Positions 28,395 through 35,972 of a stretch of 37,424 bases of DNA are shown here, piece after piece. The notes under the pieces are model-generated. The model was not told where the DNA came from, made no database searches, and saw nothing but the letters and a program-made list of their open reading frames with translations. The stretch is from Flavobacteriaceae bacterium (GTDB lineage: Bacteria > Bacteroidota > Bacteroidia > Flavobacteriales > Flavobacteriaceae), in the NCBI GenBank assembly GCA_021647985.1, contig JAKITQ010000031.1, positions 1-37,424 on the forward strand, read 5' to 3'. Numbering within the stretch: the first letter of the stretch is position 1; the number at the start of each line of letters is the position of its first letter. A program made the translations under genes and the position numbers.

Positions 28395-28754
28395 ATGGTG
28401 AATTATAAAAATTATAAAGTTTGGCAAAAGTCTCATAATCTTGTTTTTGAGATTTACAAAATTTTAAAAGTATTTCCTAAAGAAGAACAATTTAATTTAG
28501 TGTCACAAATCCGAAGAGCTACCTTATCAATACCTACCAATATAGCTGAAGGTTGTGGAAGAGAGACTCAAAAAGAATTAATTCGATTTTTATATATTTC
28601 TTCTGGTTCTGCTCATGAATTAGATTATTTAATCCTAGTATCATCTCAACTAAAAATAATTCCAAAAGAAAATAGCAAATTACTACTAGATGAAATTGAT
28701 CAAATTAAAAAAATGTTAGCTGCTTTAATATCTAAAATAAAGTCAAGTATTTAA
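28395..28754 (+). CDS. Four-helix-bundle protein of the 23S rRNA intervening-sequence family
   Basis: A 119-residue all-helical protein with the family marks NYKVWQKSHNL at the start, LVSQIRRATLSIPTNIAEG (residues 34-52) and a C-terminal LLDEIDQIKKMLAALISKI helix. PF05635 members were first seen inside intervening sequences of spirochaete 23S rRNA genes and are related in fold to the Avd protein of diversity-generating retroelements. The molecular role is unsettled; nucleic acid binding is suggested for Avd. Here the gene sits in the hemE-hemN gap in operon direction, enclosed by 32-bp perfect inverted repeats, so it behaves like an inserted unit rather than a heme gene. Its right arm starts directly after the stop codon. 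Confidence 0.9.
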   Translation: MVNYKNYKVWQKSHNLVFEIYKILKVFPKEEQFNLVSQIRRATLSIPTNIAEGCGRETQKELIRFLYISSGSAHELDYLILVSSQLKIIPKENSKLLLDEIDQIKKMLAALISKIKSSI

Positions 28755-28786
28755 CTTAAAGCTTAGTACTTATAGCTTAAAACTTA
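28755..28786 (+). repeat. Right arm of the intact four-helix-bundle element
   Basis: Perfect inverted copy of 28346-28377, made of heptamers RCTTANN. It begins at the base after the TAA stop of the four-helix-bundle gene and ends eleven bases before the hemN ATG. Confidence 0.92.
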
Positions 28787-28797
28787 AAGTTTAAAAA

Positions 28798-30156
28798 ATG
28801 AAAAACTTAATTCAAAAATATAATATTCCCGGTCCGAGATACACAAGTTATCCAACGGTACCCTTTTGGGATAAAGAAGGTATTGCCTTGGAAGATTGGA
28901 AAAAATCAACTATTAAATCATTTAATGAAAGTAATGATACTGAAGGTATAAGCTTATACATTCACCTGCCTTTCTGTGAAAGTCTTTGTACTTTTTGTGC
29001 CTGTCACAAACGTATTACAAAGCGCCACAGCGTTGAAGAACCTTATATAACAACCGTTTTAAAAGAATGGAATTTATATTGTGATATGCTTGGTAGCAGA
29101 CCCAAAATTAGAGAAATTCATTTGGGTGGTGGTACACCTACATTTTTTTCATCTAAAAATTTAACGGAGCTTTTTGAAGGAATTTTTAAGCGAGCTGATA
29201 AATTTGAATCCTTTGAATTTAGTTATGAAGGACATCCCAATCACACTTCAGAAGAGCAATTGCAAACCTTATATGATTTAGGTTCACGAAGAAATAGTTT
29301 TGGTATTCAAGATTATGATCCTGTTGTACAGAAAGCAATTCATCGTATTCAAAGTTTTGAACAAGTAAAAAAAATAAATGACCTATCAAGAAAAATTGGA
29401 TATAAATCTATCAGTCATGATTTAATTTTCGGATTACCATTTCAGACAGAGGAAAGTATACGAAACACTATTAAAAACACTATTGCACTTAAACCAGACA
29501 GAATAGCATATTATAGCTATGCACATGTACCATGGATAAAAGGAGTTGGACAACGCGGATTTGATGATAAGGATTTGCCTAAAGAAAATGAAAAACGACA
29601 TTTATATGAATTAGGAAAACAATTATTTTTTGATGCGGGTTATATTGAAATTGGCATGGATCACTTTGCTTTACCAACGGATTCTTTATACAAAGCTCTA
29701 AAAAACAAAAAATTACATCGTAATTTTATGGGTTATACCGCAGGTAAAACGCAATTGATGATTGGCTTAGGTATGTCGTCTATAAGTGATTCTTGGTATG
29801 CATTTGCACAAAATGAAAAGACTATTGAAACCTATACAAATAAGGTAAATCAGGGTGTTTTACCTATTTTTAGAGGGCATTTATTAAGCGATAAAGATTT
29901 GATCATAAGAAAACATATTTTGAATTTAATGTGCAACCTTGAAACAGAATTTCAAAACGACTTGAATGAAGAGATCAAGGCAAATATTATCCATAGATTA
30001 CAGCCCATTATTGATGATGGCTTGATTGATATTTATGATGGTAAAATTGTTGTTAAAGAAGAAGGAAGAATGTTTGTGCGAAATATCTGTATGGCTTTTG
30101 ATCTTCGATTAATTGAAAATAAACCAGAAACAAGAATTTTTTCTATGACAATTTAA
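28798..30156 (+). CDS. hemN: Oxygen-independent coproporphyrinogen III oxidase
   Basis: A radical SAM enzyme that decarboxylates coproporphyrinogen III to protoporphyrinogen IX without oxygen. It has 452 residues. The cluster motif is Cys60-x3-Cys64-x2-Cys67-x-Cys69 in HLPFCESLCTFCACH, the HemN-specific form with the extra cysteine. PGPRYTSYPT at the N-terminus, GGGTPTF, SFGIQDYDPVVQ and YSYAHVPW also fit true HemN rather than the heme chaperone HemW. It ends the operon. No oxygen-dependent HemF is present in the window. Confidence 0.96.
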   Translation: MKNLIQKYNIPGPRYTSYPTVPFWDKEGIALEDWKKSTIKSFNESNDTEGISLYIHLPFCESLCTFCACHKRITKRHSVEEPYITTVLKEWNLYCDMLGSRPKIREIHLGGGTPTFFSSKNLTELFEGIFKRADKFESFEFSYEGHPNHTSEEQLQTLYDLGSRRNSFGIQDYDPVVQKAIHRIQSFEQVKKINDLSRKIGYKSISHDLIFGLPFQTEESIRNTIKNTIALKPDRIAYYSYAHVPWIKGVGQRGFDDKDLPKENEKRHLYELGKQLFFDAGYIEIGMDHFALPTDSLYKALKNKKLHRNFMGYTAGKTQLMIGLGMSSISDSWYAFAQNEKTIETYTNKVNQGVLPIFRGHLLSDKDLIIRKHILNLMCNLETEFQNDLNEEIKANIIHRLQPIIDDGLIDIYDGKIVVKEEGRMFVRNICMAFDLRLIENKPETRIFSMTI

Positions 30157-30172
30157 CCAACACTAATCTACT

Positions 30173-30198
30173 TAGTGTCTGATCGGAAATAGACACTA
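30173..30198. terminator. Possible terminator between hemN and the CHI-like gene
   Basis: TAGTGTCT (30173-30180) pairs with AGACACTA (30191-30198), placed between the convergent stops. The T-run is short (TTT), so the call is weak. Confidence 0.4.
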
Positions 30199-30762
30199 TT
30201 TACCCAACATATCTTTTTTTAAGTCTGAATCTGCTGGTTTTTTTCCTAACCATATAGCAAATGTTGCTTTTTTAAATTCTAAACCTGCTACAGTTCCCTT
30301 TTCTTTTCCATTTTTATAAACGATGGTTTTACTGTTTTTGTAAACGATATCAAATATGTCACCTTTAATAATTTCATCGTTAAAACATGCAATAAAAACT
30401 GATTTTTGCGTATTGGTTGTTTTACCAGAAGTAGATTTACTAAAACCCTCTGTAATTGCCGAAGTCATTTTACTTTGAGAAACCATGCCACTAACTATTT
30501 CTAATCTAATGGCCATTGGTGCATCACTATTAATAATTTCCTCGCTATCATTTGATTTTGACTGTAAATACAGACTGCCAACATATAAATCTATCCACAT
30601 TTTTTCACGCATTCCTGCTCCGTTTAAAAACATTTTTTCTCCAGAAAGACTAAGCTCTTTCTTTAAAACAACATCTCCTACTTTTGTTTGCGCCATCAAA
30701 CCATTTGCACTTAACACAGGTACAATTACTAATAAAAATAATATTAACTTAATTTGTTTCAT
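30196..30762 (-). CDS. Exported chalcone-isomerase-like protein
   Basis: The 188-residue protein has a signal peptide (hydrophobic residues 5-24, ending LMAQ). The mature part begins with VGDVVLKKELSLSGEKMFLNGAGMREKMW and continues with DLYVGSLYL, the start of the chalcone isomerase-like fold (PF16036). Bacterial members are not plant flavonoid enzymes; the fold is thought to bind lipid-like ligands, and the function here is unknown. The C-terminus GLEFKKATFAIWLGKKPAD is typical of the family. Its end shares a small hairpin with the hemN end. Confidence 0.8.
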   Translation of the reverse strand: MKQIKLILFLLVIVPVLSANGLMAQTKVGDVVLKKELSLSGEKMFLNGAGMREKMWIDLYVGSLYLQSKSNDSEEIINSDAPMAIRLEIVSGMVSQSKMTSAITEGFSKSTSGKTTNTQKSVFIACFNDEIIKGDIFDIVYKNSKTIVYKNGKEKGTVAGLEFKKATFAIWLGKKPADSDLKKDMLGK

Positions 30763-30835
30763 CTGTTTATCTAGGATATTAGGTGTTTATTTTAGGTATA
30801 ATTCTATTAAAAATTAAAGCATATAATTTACGAAA

Positions 30836-31213
30836 TTATTTTAATTTTTCGCTATATTTTTTAACGAACTTATCTAATTTTGGGTTGATCACAGCTCCAA
30901 TACCCCTGATTTTTGGTGTTGTTATAATAATAAAAACAAATCTATTTTCTTTAGGTTTCATAGATAAGAGTCCGAAACGTAAATCGTTTAAATATAATTT
31001 ACCATCAACTTTTGTTATGGTGTACCACGACTCACAAATAGCTATCAATTTTTTCACCTTAGGATTATATTTTAAATCTCCTAGTAATTTATGGTTCTTT
31101 GGATATGAAGTAAATACTATTTTTTTATCTTTATCCATAAGGGAATAATAGCCTATCAAATAGGCATTGGCTATTTCTACATTTACAACCCATAAAATAC
31201 TATTTGTGTTAAC
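30836..31213 (-). pseudogene. Chimeric relic: hydrolase C-terminus joined to an msrA 3' end
   Basis: The open stretch has no credible start: a TTG at 31159 is possible, but the homologous reading continues upstream to about 31213. Residues such as ILWVVNVEIAN, GYYSLMDKDKK and LYLNDLRFGLL resemble the C-terminal part of flavobacterial YdjM/DUF457 membrane-bound metal-dependent hydrolases, which are normally over 300 residues. Its last codons read AVINPKLDKFVKKYSEKLK, nearly the same as the end of MsrA at 35312 (AVINPKLDKFIKKYGSKLK). At DNA level the likeness covers about 30839-30932; in the next frame it reads YNNTKNQGY, as in MsrA, so a 2-base deletion lies between. It is a broken fusion of two gene fragments, probably not functional. 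Confidence 0.65.
30839..30932 (-). repeat. Degenerate direct copy of the msrA 3' end
   Basis: Same orientation as 35315-35410 and clearly related at DNA level, including a shared 14-base stretch AACTTATCTAATTT and the run ending at the stop codon. One copy is the live msrA end, this one is inside the chimeric relic. Confidence 0.7.
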
Positions 31214-31251
31214 GAATCCATTATTGGTTTTAATACAAGATAGTACTTTAA

Positions 31252-34200
31252 TTAACTAAAAAGTTCTTTTATTTGTTTGGCATCAAATGATTTTTTGATT
31301 TTATCGACCTGAATTATACTTTCAGAAACTTGCTTCTTTTTATTTTGAAGATTGGTTATTTTTTCTTCAATAGTATCTTTACAGATCATTTTGTAAGCCA
31401 TTACCTTTTTATCTTGCCCAATTCTGTAACAGCGATCAATAGCCTGATTTTCAACAGCGGGGTTCCACCATGGGTCAACTAAAAAAACATAATCGGCTGC
31501 CATTAAATTAAGACCAACTCCTCCAGCTTTTAAGCTAATAAGAAAAACCCTGATCTTATTGTTCTCTTGAAAATTTTGTACTTTTTCTTCTCTATTTCTT
31601 GTTTTTCCATCAAGATATTCGTAAACAATATCATACTCTTCCAACCTATCCTTTATTAGTTTTAACATTGATGTAAATTGTGAAAATACCAATATTTTAT
31701 GGTCAGAGGTTTTACTTCTTATATTTTCAATAAGTATATCTAACTTAATAGAAGCTTCTCCATAATCACCATCATCATTTAATAATTCAGGAGAATTACA
31801 AATTTGACGTAGTTTGGTCAGTCCTTCCAAAACATACATTTGTGATTTTGCCACACCATTTTCATCAATTTTATTCAAAAGGTAATCGCGAAATTTATTT
31901 TTAAATGTATCATATACCTTTCTTTGTTCAACACCCATTTCACAATATAAAATGGTTTCTGTTTTTTCTGGCAGTTCGGCAGCAACTTGTTTTTTTGTAC
32001 GTCTTAATAAAAAAGGATGAATTATTTTTCCTAATAAAAACGAGGCTTGTTCGTCTTTGTTTTTATCTATCGCCTCTGAAAATTCTTTTTTAAAATGCGA
32101 CATTGCTCCTAAAATACCAGGATTTAAAAAGTTCATCTGAGCATATAAATCAAATGTATTATTTTCAATTGGCGTTCCTGTCAATGCCAGTCTATTTTCA
32201 GATTGCAACAACCTTACTGCTTTATATCGTTTTGAATTTGGATTTTTAATAGCTTGGCTTTCATCCAAAATTACATAACCAAATTTGGTGTCTTTTAAAA
32301 ATTCTATATCATTTAGCAACGAACCATAGGTTGAAAGAATGATATCGTGTTTAGAAAAATGTTTTAATAAATCTTTTCTTTTAGAGCCTATATAGGAGAG
32401 TGTTTTTAGTGAAGAGCAAAATTTTTCAATTTCTTTTTGCCAGTTAAAAATTAATGACGTTGGCATAATGACCAAATGCGGATATTTAGCTTTCTTTTTT
32501 GATTTTAGATGACTTAAAAATGTGATGACTTGCAAGGTTTTACCTAAGCCCATATCATCTGCAAGACATCCGCCCAATTTATTTTCATCTAAAAACCCCA
32601 ACCAGTTTAAACCTTGTTTTTGGTAAGGTCGCAAAGTTGCTTTAATGTTTTTTGGAACTTTTAGCGATATTGAAGTTTCTAAGTTTTGTAAGCGTAACTT
32701 TTTTTGTTGTAGTTCTATTAAAAATTTTGGTGTGGTTTCTAATTCATCATGTAACTCATCAATAATATTAAATTGATAGTTGGAAATTTTTATGGAATCA
32801 TTTTTAACCTCTCCTACTTTAAAATAGGTAGCTAGTTTTTTAAGCCATTTTTCAGGCAAAATACCAAGGCTCCCATCACTTAATTGTATATACTTACTTT
32901 TATTTAATAAAGCTTTTCTAATTTCTTTTAGAGAAACTTGTTCTTTCCCAAATTTTACTACTATTTCTAAATCAAACCAATCTATATTTGATTTGACACT
33001 CATGGAAACTACAGGTTTGTTTAAATTGTACTTAAATGACTTTAAGTTATTTGCACCAAAAATAGTTATGCTTTTGTGTTTTAATTTTTCAGATGCTTTT
33101 AAAAGCCATTCATTTTCAACAAGTTGATAAGGTGTTAAGGTGAAAACAGTTTCTTGATGTTCAAAATCAGGGTGCAAATCTTTAAACTCTTCTAAAAAAT
33201 TATTTTCAAAAGCATCATTCCGAGGTGCGATTTTTTGTTCTTTTTCATCAAATAATTGTTCCTTTGAATGTAATAATATTAGCTTTTCATCATATTGAAC
33301 CGCTAATTTAAAAATTACATATTCTCCTTCATAATCAGAAATATATACTTGTTTTTTTAAATTAGTCTCTATTGTTTTTTTCTTTGACTTCTTATAAACA
33401 GTGGTTTTAACTTCAAAATGTGCTGTTAAAGGTGCTATAATTTCTTTATATAATTGGGGAAAGTCTTTTTTTTGAAAATTCAACTCTCCTTTATTTTGGA
33501 ATTTATTGATATAAATATAATTGTACAAATTATCGAAAAAGTAGATGTTTTCTTTTATTTTGCAGAAAAAGGGGTAAACCTTCACTAGACTAGAGTCTAA
33601 TTGATATGTTTTACCTTCAATTATCAATTTCCCTTTAAGTGTATAAAAATCTTCACTTTCTGTTAAAGTAAAAAATAATTTAGGATTTCCTGCTTTGAAT
33701 ACTATTGGTTTTAGGTTCTTTTTTAGTAGTGATTTTTGATTTTTTTTCTCAAAAAAAAGATATTTTTTAGATGCACCAATAAATTCTTGAAAACTGATAA
33801 ATACTTTTCTGAAGTTTTCAATATTAAATTCATCAATGAAACTATAATTAACACCTTGAAAATCTAATGCTTTAATTGTTATTAATTTATCTTCAGCAGT
33901 AAAATTTTTTGTCAATTCAATAAAATCATAACTGTCAATATCTTGGAAGGATGAAATAAATTCCGTACTTCTTTTTTTGTGTTTTGCCCTAAATGGTATT
34001 AAGTTAAAAAAAGGAATTTTTTTTCGAGTCGTTAATTCAAAACAGAAACCCAAACCATGTGTTTTTTCAATTGTTTTTTCTTTTTTTAAAATATATAACG
34101 AGTCCTTTTTCTCTATCGTCGGAATAATATTTTCTTTTGCAACATCTAAAGAAGGCACAATATTTTTAACTTTTTCAACAACTTCCATGCCTTTAATACC

Positions 34201-34260
34201 TGAAGAAAAATCAAAGAATTTTTCATAATCATCATCTAAAGACATTTCATATCCTTGCAA
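31252..34260 (-). CDS. SNF2-family helicase/translocase, split from its SWIM part
   Basis: A long protein, 1002 residues from the TTG at 34260 or 997 from the first ATG at 34245. The C-terminal half is a full SNF2 ATPase: ADDMGLGKTLQ (Walker A, about residue 568), DESQAIKNP (motif II, about 663), LTGTPIENN, SLKAGGVGLNL and DPWWNPAVENQAIDRCYRIGQ (motif VI, about 927). The N-terminal half is a long beta-rich region usual in bacterial SWIM-SNF2 proteins. The reading frame continues upstream without interruption into the SWIM gene except for one TAA at 34318-34320, so the start given here is uncertain. These ATPases move along DNA or remodel protein-DNA complexes; the target is unknown. Confidence 0.9.
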   Translation of the reverse strand: MQGYEMSLDDDYEKFFDFSSGIKGMEVVEKVKNIVPSLDVAKENIIPTIEKKDSLYILKKEKTIEKTHGLGFCFELTTRKKIPFFNLIPFRAKHKKRSTEFISSFQDIDSYDFIELTKNFTAEDKLITIKALDFQGVNYSFIDEFNIENFRKVFISFQEFIGASKKYLFFEKKNQKSLLKKNLKPIVFKAGNPKLFFTLTESEDFYTLKGKLIIEGKTYQLDSSLVKVYPFFCKIKENIYFFDNLYNYIYINKFQNKGELNFQKKDFPQLYKEIIAPLTAHFEVKTTVYKKSKKKTIETNLKKQVYISDYEGEYVIFKLAVQYDEKLILLHSKEQLFDEKEQKIAPRNDAFENNFLEEFKDLHPDFEHQETVFTLTPYQLVENEWLLKASEKLKHKSITIFGANNLKSFKYNLNKPVVSMSVKSNIDWFDLEIVVKFGKEQVSLKEIRKALLNKSKYIQLSDGSLGILPEKWLKKLATYFKVGEVKNDSIKISNYQFNIIDELHDELETTPKFLIELQQKKLRLQNLETSISLKVPKNIKATLRPYQKQGLNWLGFLDENKLGGCLADDMGLGKTLQVITFLSHLKSKKKAKYPHLVIMPTSLIFNWQKEIEKFCSSLKTLSYIGSKRKDLLKHFSKHDIILSTYGSLLNDIEFLKDTKFGYVILDESQAIKNPNSKRYKAVRLLQSENRLALTGTPIENNTFDLYAQMNFLNPGILGAMSHFKKEFSEAIDKNKDEQASFLLGKIIHPFLLRRTKKQVAAELPEKTETILYCEMGVEQRKVYDTFKNKFRDYLLNKIDENGVAKSQMYVLEGLTKLRQICNSPELLNDDGDYGEASIKLDILIENIRSKTSDHKILVFSQFTSMLKLIKDRLEEYDIVYEYLDGKTRNREEKVQNFQENNKIRVFLISLKAGGVGLNLMAADYVFLVDPWWNPAVENQAIDRCYRIGQDKKVMAYKMICKDTIEEKITNLQNKKKQVSESIIQVDKIKKSFDAKQIKELFS

Positions 34261-34317
34261 AAATTCTTCAATGGAATCGTTTAAATAATTTGGACTGAAA
34301 ATGTTTTTGCCATATTT

Positions 34318-34917
34318 TTAAAGAATATAAGAAAGCGCCGCTATAATATGTTCACAGTACTTCTTCTTATCTCTACAAGAACAATTTGCATCTAAAATAT
34401 TGTTTTCAGAATTATATATAAAAATTTGATTTTCAGAATAGTAATAATTATAAGATGATGATGTAGTAATTTTATTTTTTTCTAGCAATTGTGTTTTAAA
34501 GGTATATTGATTGTAATATTCTTTACGAACGATATTTCCAAGTAAACTTATAATCTCTTTAGTAAGAAAATGATTTACTAAAATAATCCCAGTTTCTATT
34601 TTCTCAACAACTGTATTTCCAAATAAATCTTTATTTAACTTAGAGTTTTTTTCTTCTTTGTTTAAAATAAAATCAATACCAGCAACTTCATGTTTACATA
34701 ACCCACCATAATCATAAGGGCAAGTACAATTGCTATTTATTTTTTTATTATGCTGTTTAATTTCTATTAAATAAGGCCTACTTTGAGAACCTTTATAAAC
34801 AAATGTATAGCTATAATTAGAGTTGTTGACATTATTTAATGAAATGTATTTTGCTCTACTGCGGATAGTACTATTAGAAAGTTGCTTTTTATATTTTTGT
34901 AATAATTCAGAATTCAT
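34318..34917 (-). CDS. SWIM zinc-finger protein, N-terminal part of the SNF2 protein
   Basis: A 199-residue protein with two zinc-binding SWIM motifs of the type CxCx(n)CxH. One is CTCPYDYGGLCKH (near residue 85), the second CSCRDKKKYCEH (near residue 180), just before the stop. SWIM fingers bind nucleic acid or protein and normally form the N-terminus of bacterial SNF2 proteins. After the TAA stop the same frame reads 19 sense codons (KYGKNIFSPN...) directly into the SNF2 gene. The two parts are best seen as one gene interrupted by a nonsense codon. It might be a natural split with two products, suppression of the stop, or a sequence error. Confidence 0.85.
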   Translation of the reverse strand: MNSELLQKYKKQLSNSTIRSRAKYISLNNVNNSNYSYTFVYKGSQSRPYLIEIKQHNKKINSNCTCPYDYGGLCKHEVAGIDFILNKEEKNSKLNKDLFGNTVVEKIETGIILVNHFLTKEIISLLGNIVRKEYYNQYTFKTQLLEKNKITTSSSYNYYYSENQIFIYNSENNILDANCSCRDKKKYCEHIIAALSYIL

Positions 34918-35311
34918 AGGTTATTTTTCTAGTTCAAAAAAGAGAGTAATTGTAATTTGATATATGAGTTAATTGAGCCCATAAAAATATCCTTTTAATT
35001 CATATTTGGCGACTTATTTTTAATGATTTTGTATATATTTTATAGTTTGTATAAACAGATTGATTGGCAAAAAATAAGAAATTTAGATAATCTATAAATA
35101 TACTCAAAACACATAGTTTTTCGGTTTTTTTACTCTTTCTTTATTCCTTTATTCACCCCCTTTAATATCTTTTAGCTGTGTTCATGATGTGCTTCGCAGT
35201 TTCCAGTGTTGAAATTTTAAATTGTAGCCCTGCTATGCTTGAAAATTTCGTCTCGATAAAGAAAAAAGTGAATTCGAAAAAATTTCCAGAAACCTAAATG
35301 CGTTGAGTATA
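34918..35311. other. Gene-free 394-bp gap holding a MITE-like palindrome
   Basis: No coding sequence is seen. The right half (35099-35312) is an imperfect palindrome described separately. The left part should hold the promoter of the SWIM-SNF2 gene, but I see no clean TAnnTTTG match. Confidence 0.6.
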
Positions 35312-35312
35312 T
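35099..35312. repeat. MITE-like element with long imperfect inverted ends
   Basis: Perfect tips ATATACTCAA (35099-35108) and the complement (35303-35312) are followed inward by looser matches for about 45-55 bases on each side, including TTTCTTTAT (35135-35143) and its complement ATAAAGAAA (35255-35263). A smaller inner repeat GAAATTTT/AAAATTTC lies near 35211-35249. It carries no ORF. The right tip overlaps the last base of the msrA stop codon. Non-autonomous transposons have this structure; no target duplication was recognised. Confidence 0.5.
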
Positions 35313-35923
35313 CACTTAAGTTTTGAACCATATTTTTTTATAAACTTATCTAATTTAGGATTAATCACAGCACTGCAATAACCTTGATTTTTATTGTTAT
35401 TATAATAATTCATATGATAATCTTCGGCATCATAATAAATCTCAAATGGTGTTATCTCGGTAACTATTTTATCAACATAAACACCTTCTGCTTCTAATTG
35501 TGTAATCATTAATTCAGCATCGTTTTTTTGTGATGTATCATGATAAAATATAGCAGAACGGTATTGGGTGCCAACATCGGCACCTTGTCTATTCAATGTA
35601 GTTGGGTCATGTGTATAAAAAAACACATCTAATAATTCGCGATAACTAATCACATCAGCATCAAAAGTAATTTGAATCGCCTCTGCATGTCCTGTTGTAC
35701 CTGCACATACCTCCTTGTAACTAGGATTTTTAATACTTCCTCCAGTATATCCGGGCATTACTTTTTCCACACCTCTTAATTGCTGAAATATTGCTTCTGT
35801 ACACCAAAAACATCCATTTCCAAAAGTTGCAATTGATAATTTATTATCCATACTTTTTTTATTTTTTTGCGCAAACAGATTCATTGATAAAAAAATGAAT
35901 ACAAATATGACTTTAATTTTCAT
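35312..35923 (-). CDS. msrA: Exported peptide-methionine (S)-S-oxide reductase
   Basis: The enzyme reduces methionine-S-sulfoxide in damaged proteins. It has 203 residues with a signal peptide (MKIKVIFVFIFLSMNLFAQ), so it acts outside the cytosol, where surface proteins meet oxidants. The catalytic Cys38 and Cys41 are in GNGCFWCTEA, with resolving Cys183 in GYCSAVINPK. GYTGG, GHAEAIQ and FFYTHDPTTLNRQGADVGTQYRS (given here in part as the family core) follow the family. Its last 30 or so codons are repeated in degenerate form at 30839-30932. It follows the M28 peptidase gene by 49 bases and may be cotranscribed with it. Confidence 0.95.
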   Translation of the reverse strand: MKIKVIFVFIFLSMNLFAQKNKKSMDNKLSIATFGNGCFWCTEAIFQQLRGVEKVMPGYTGGSIKNPSYKEVCAGTTGHAEAIQITFDADVISYRELLDVFFYTHDPTTLNRQGADVGTQYRSAIFYHDTSQKNDAELMITQLEAEGVYVDKIVTEITPFEIYYDAEDYHMNYYNNNKNQGYCSAVINPKLDKFIKKYGSKLK

Positions 35924-35972
35924 GGTTTTTTTCTTTAAGTCGAACTTAACCTGATTGCTTTACATTTTTAAA

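Noticed and set aside
28395..28754. Diversity-generating retroelement with this gene as Avd
   Set aside because: The fold family is related to Avd, but there is no reverse transcriptase, template repeat or variable repeat in the window.
30485..31148. Two overlapping plus-strand open frames across the CHI-like gene and the relic
   Set aside because: They lie antisense to better supported minus-strand sequences, look like no known protein, and overlap each other.
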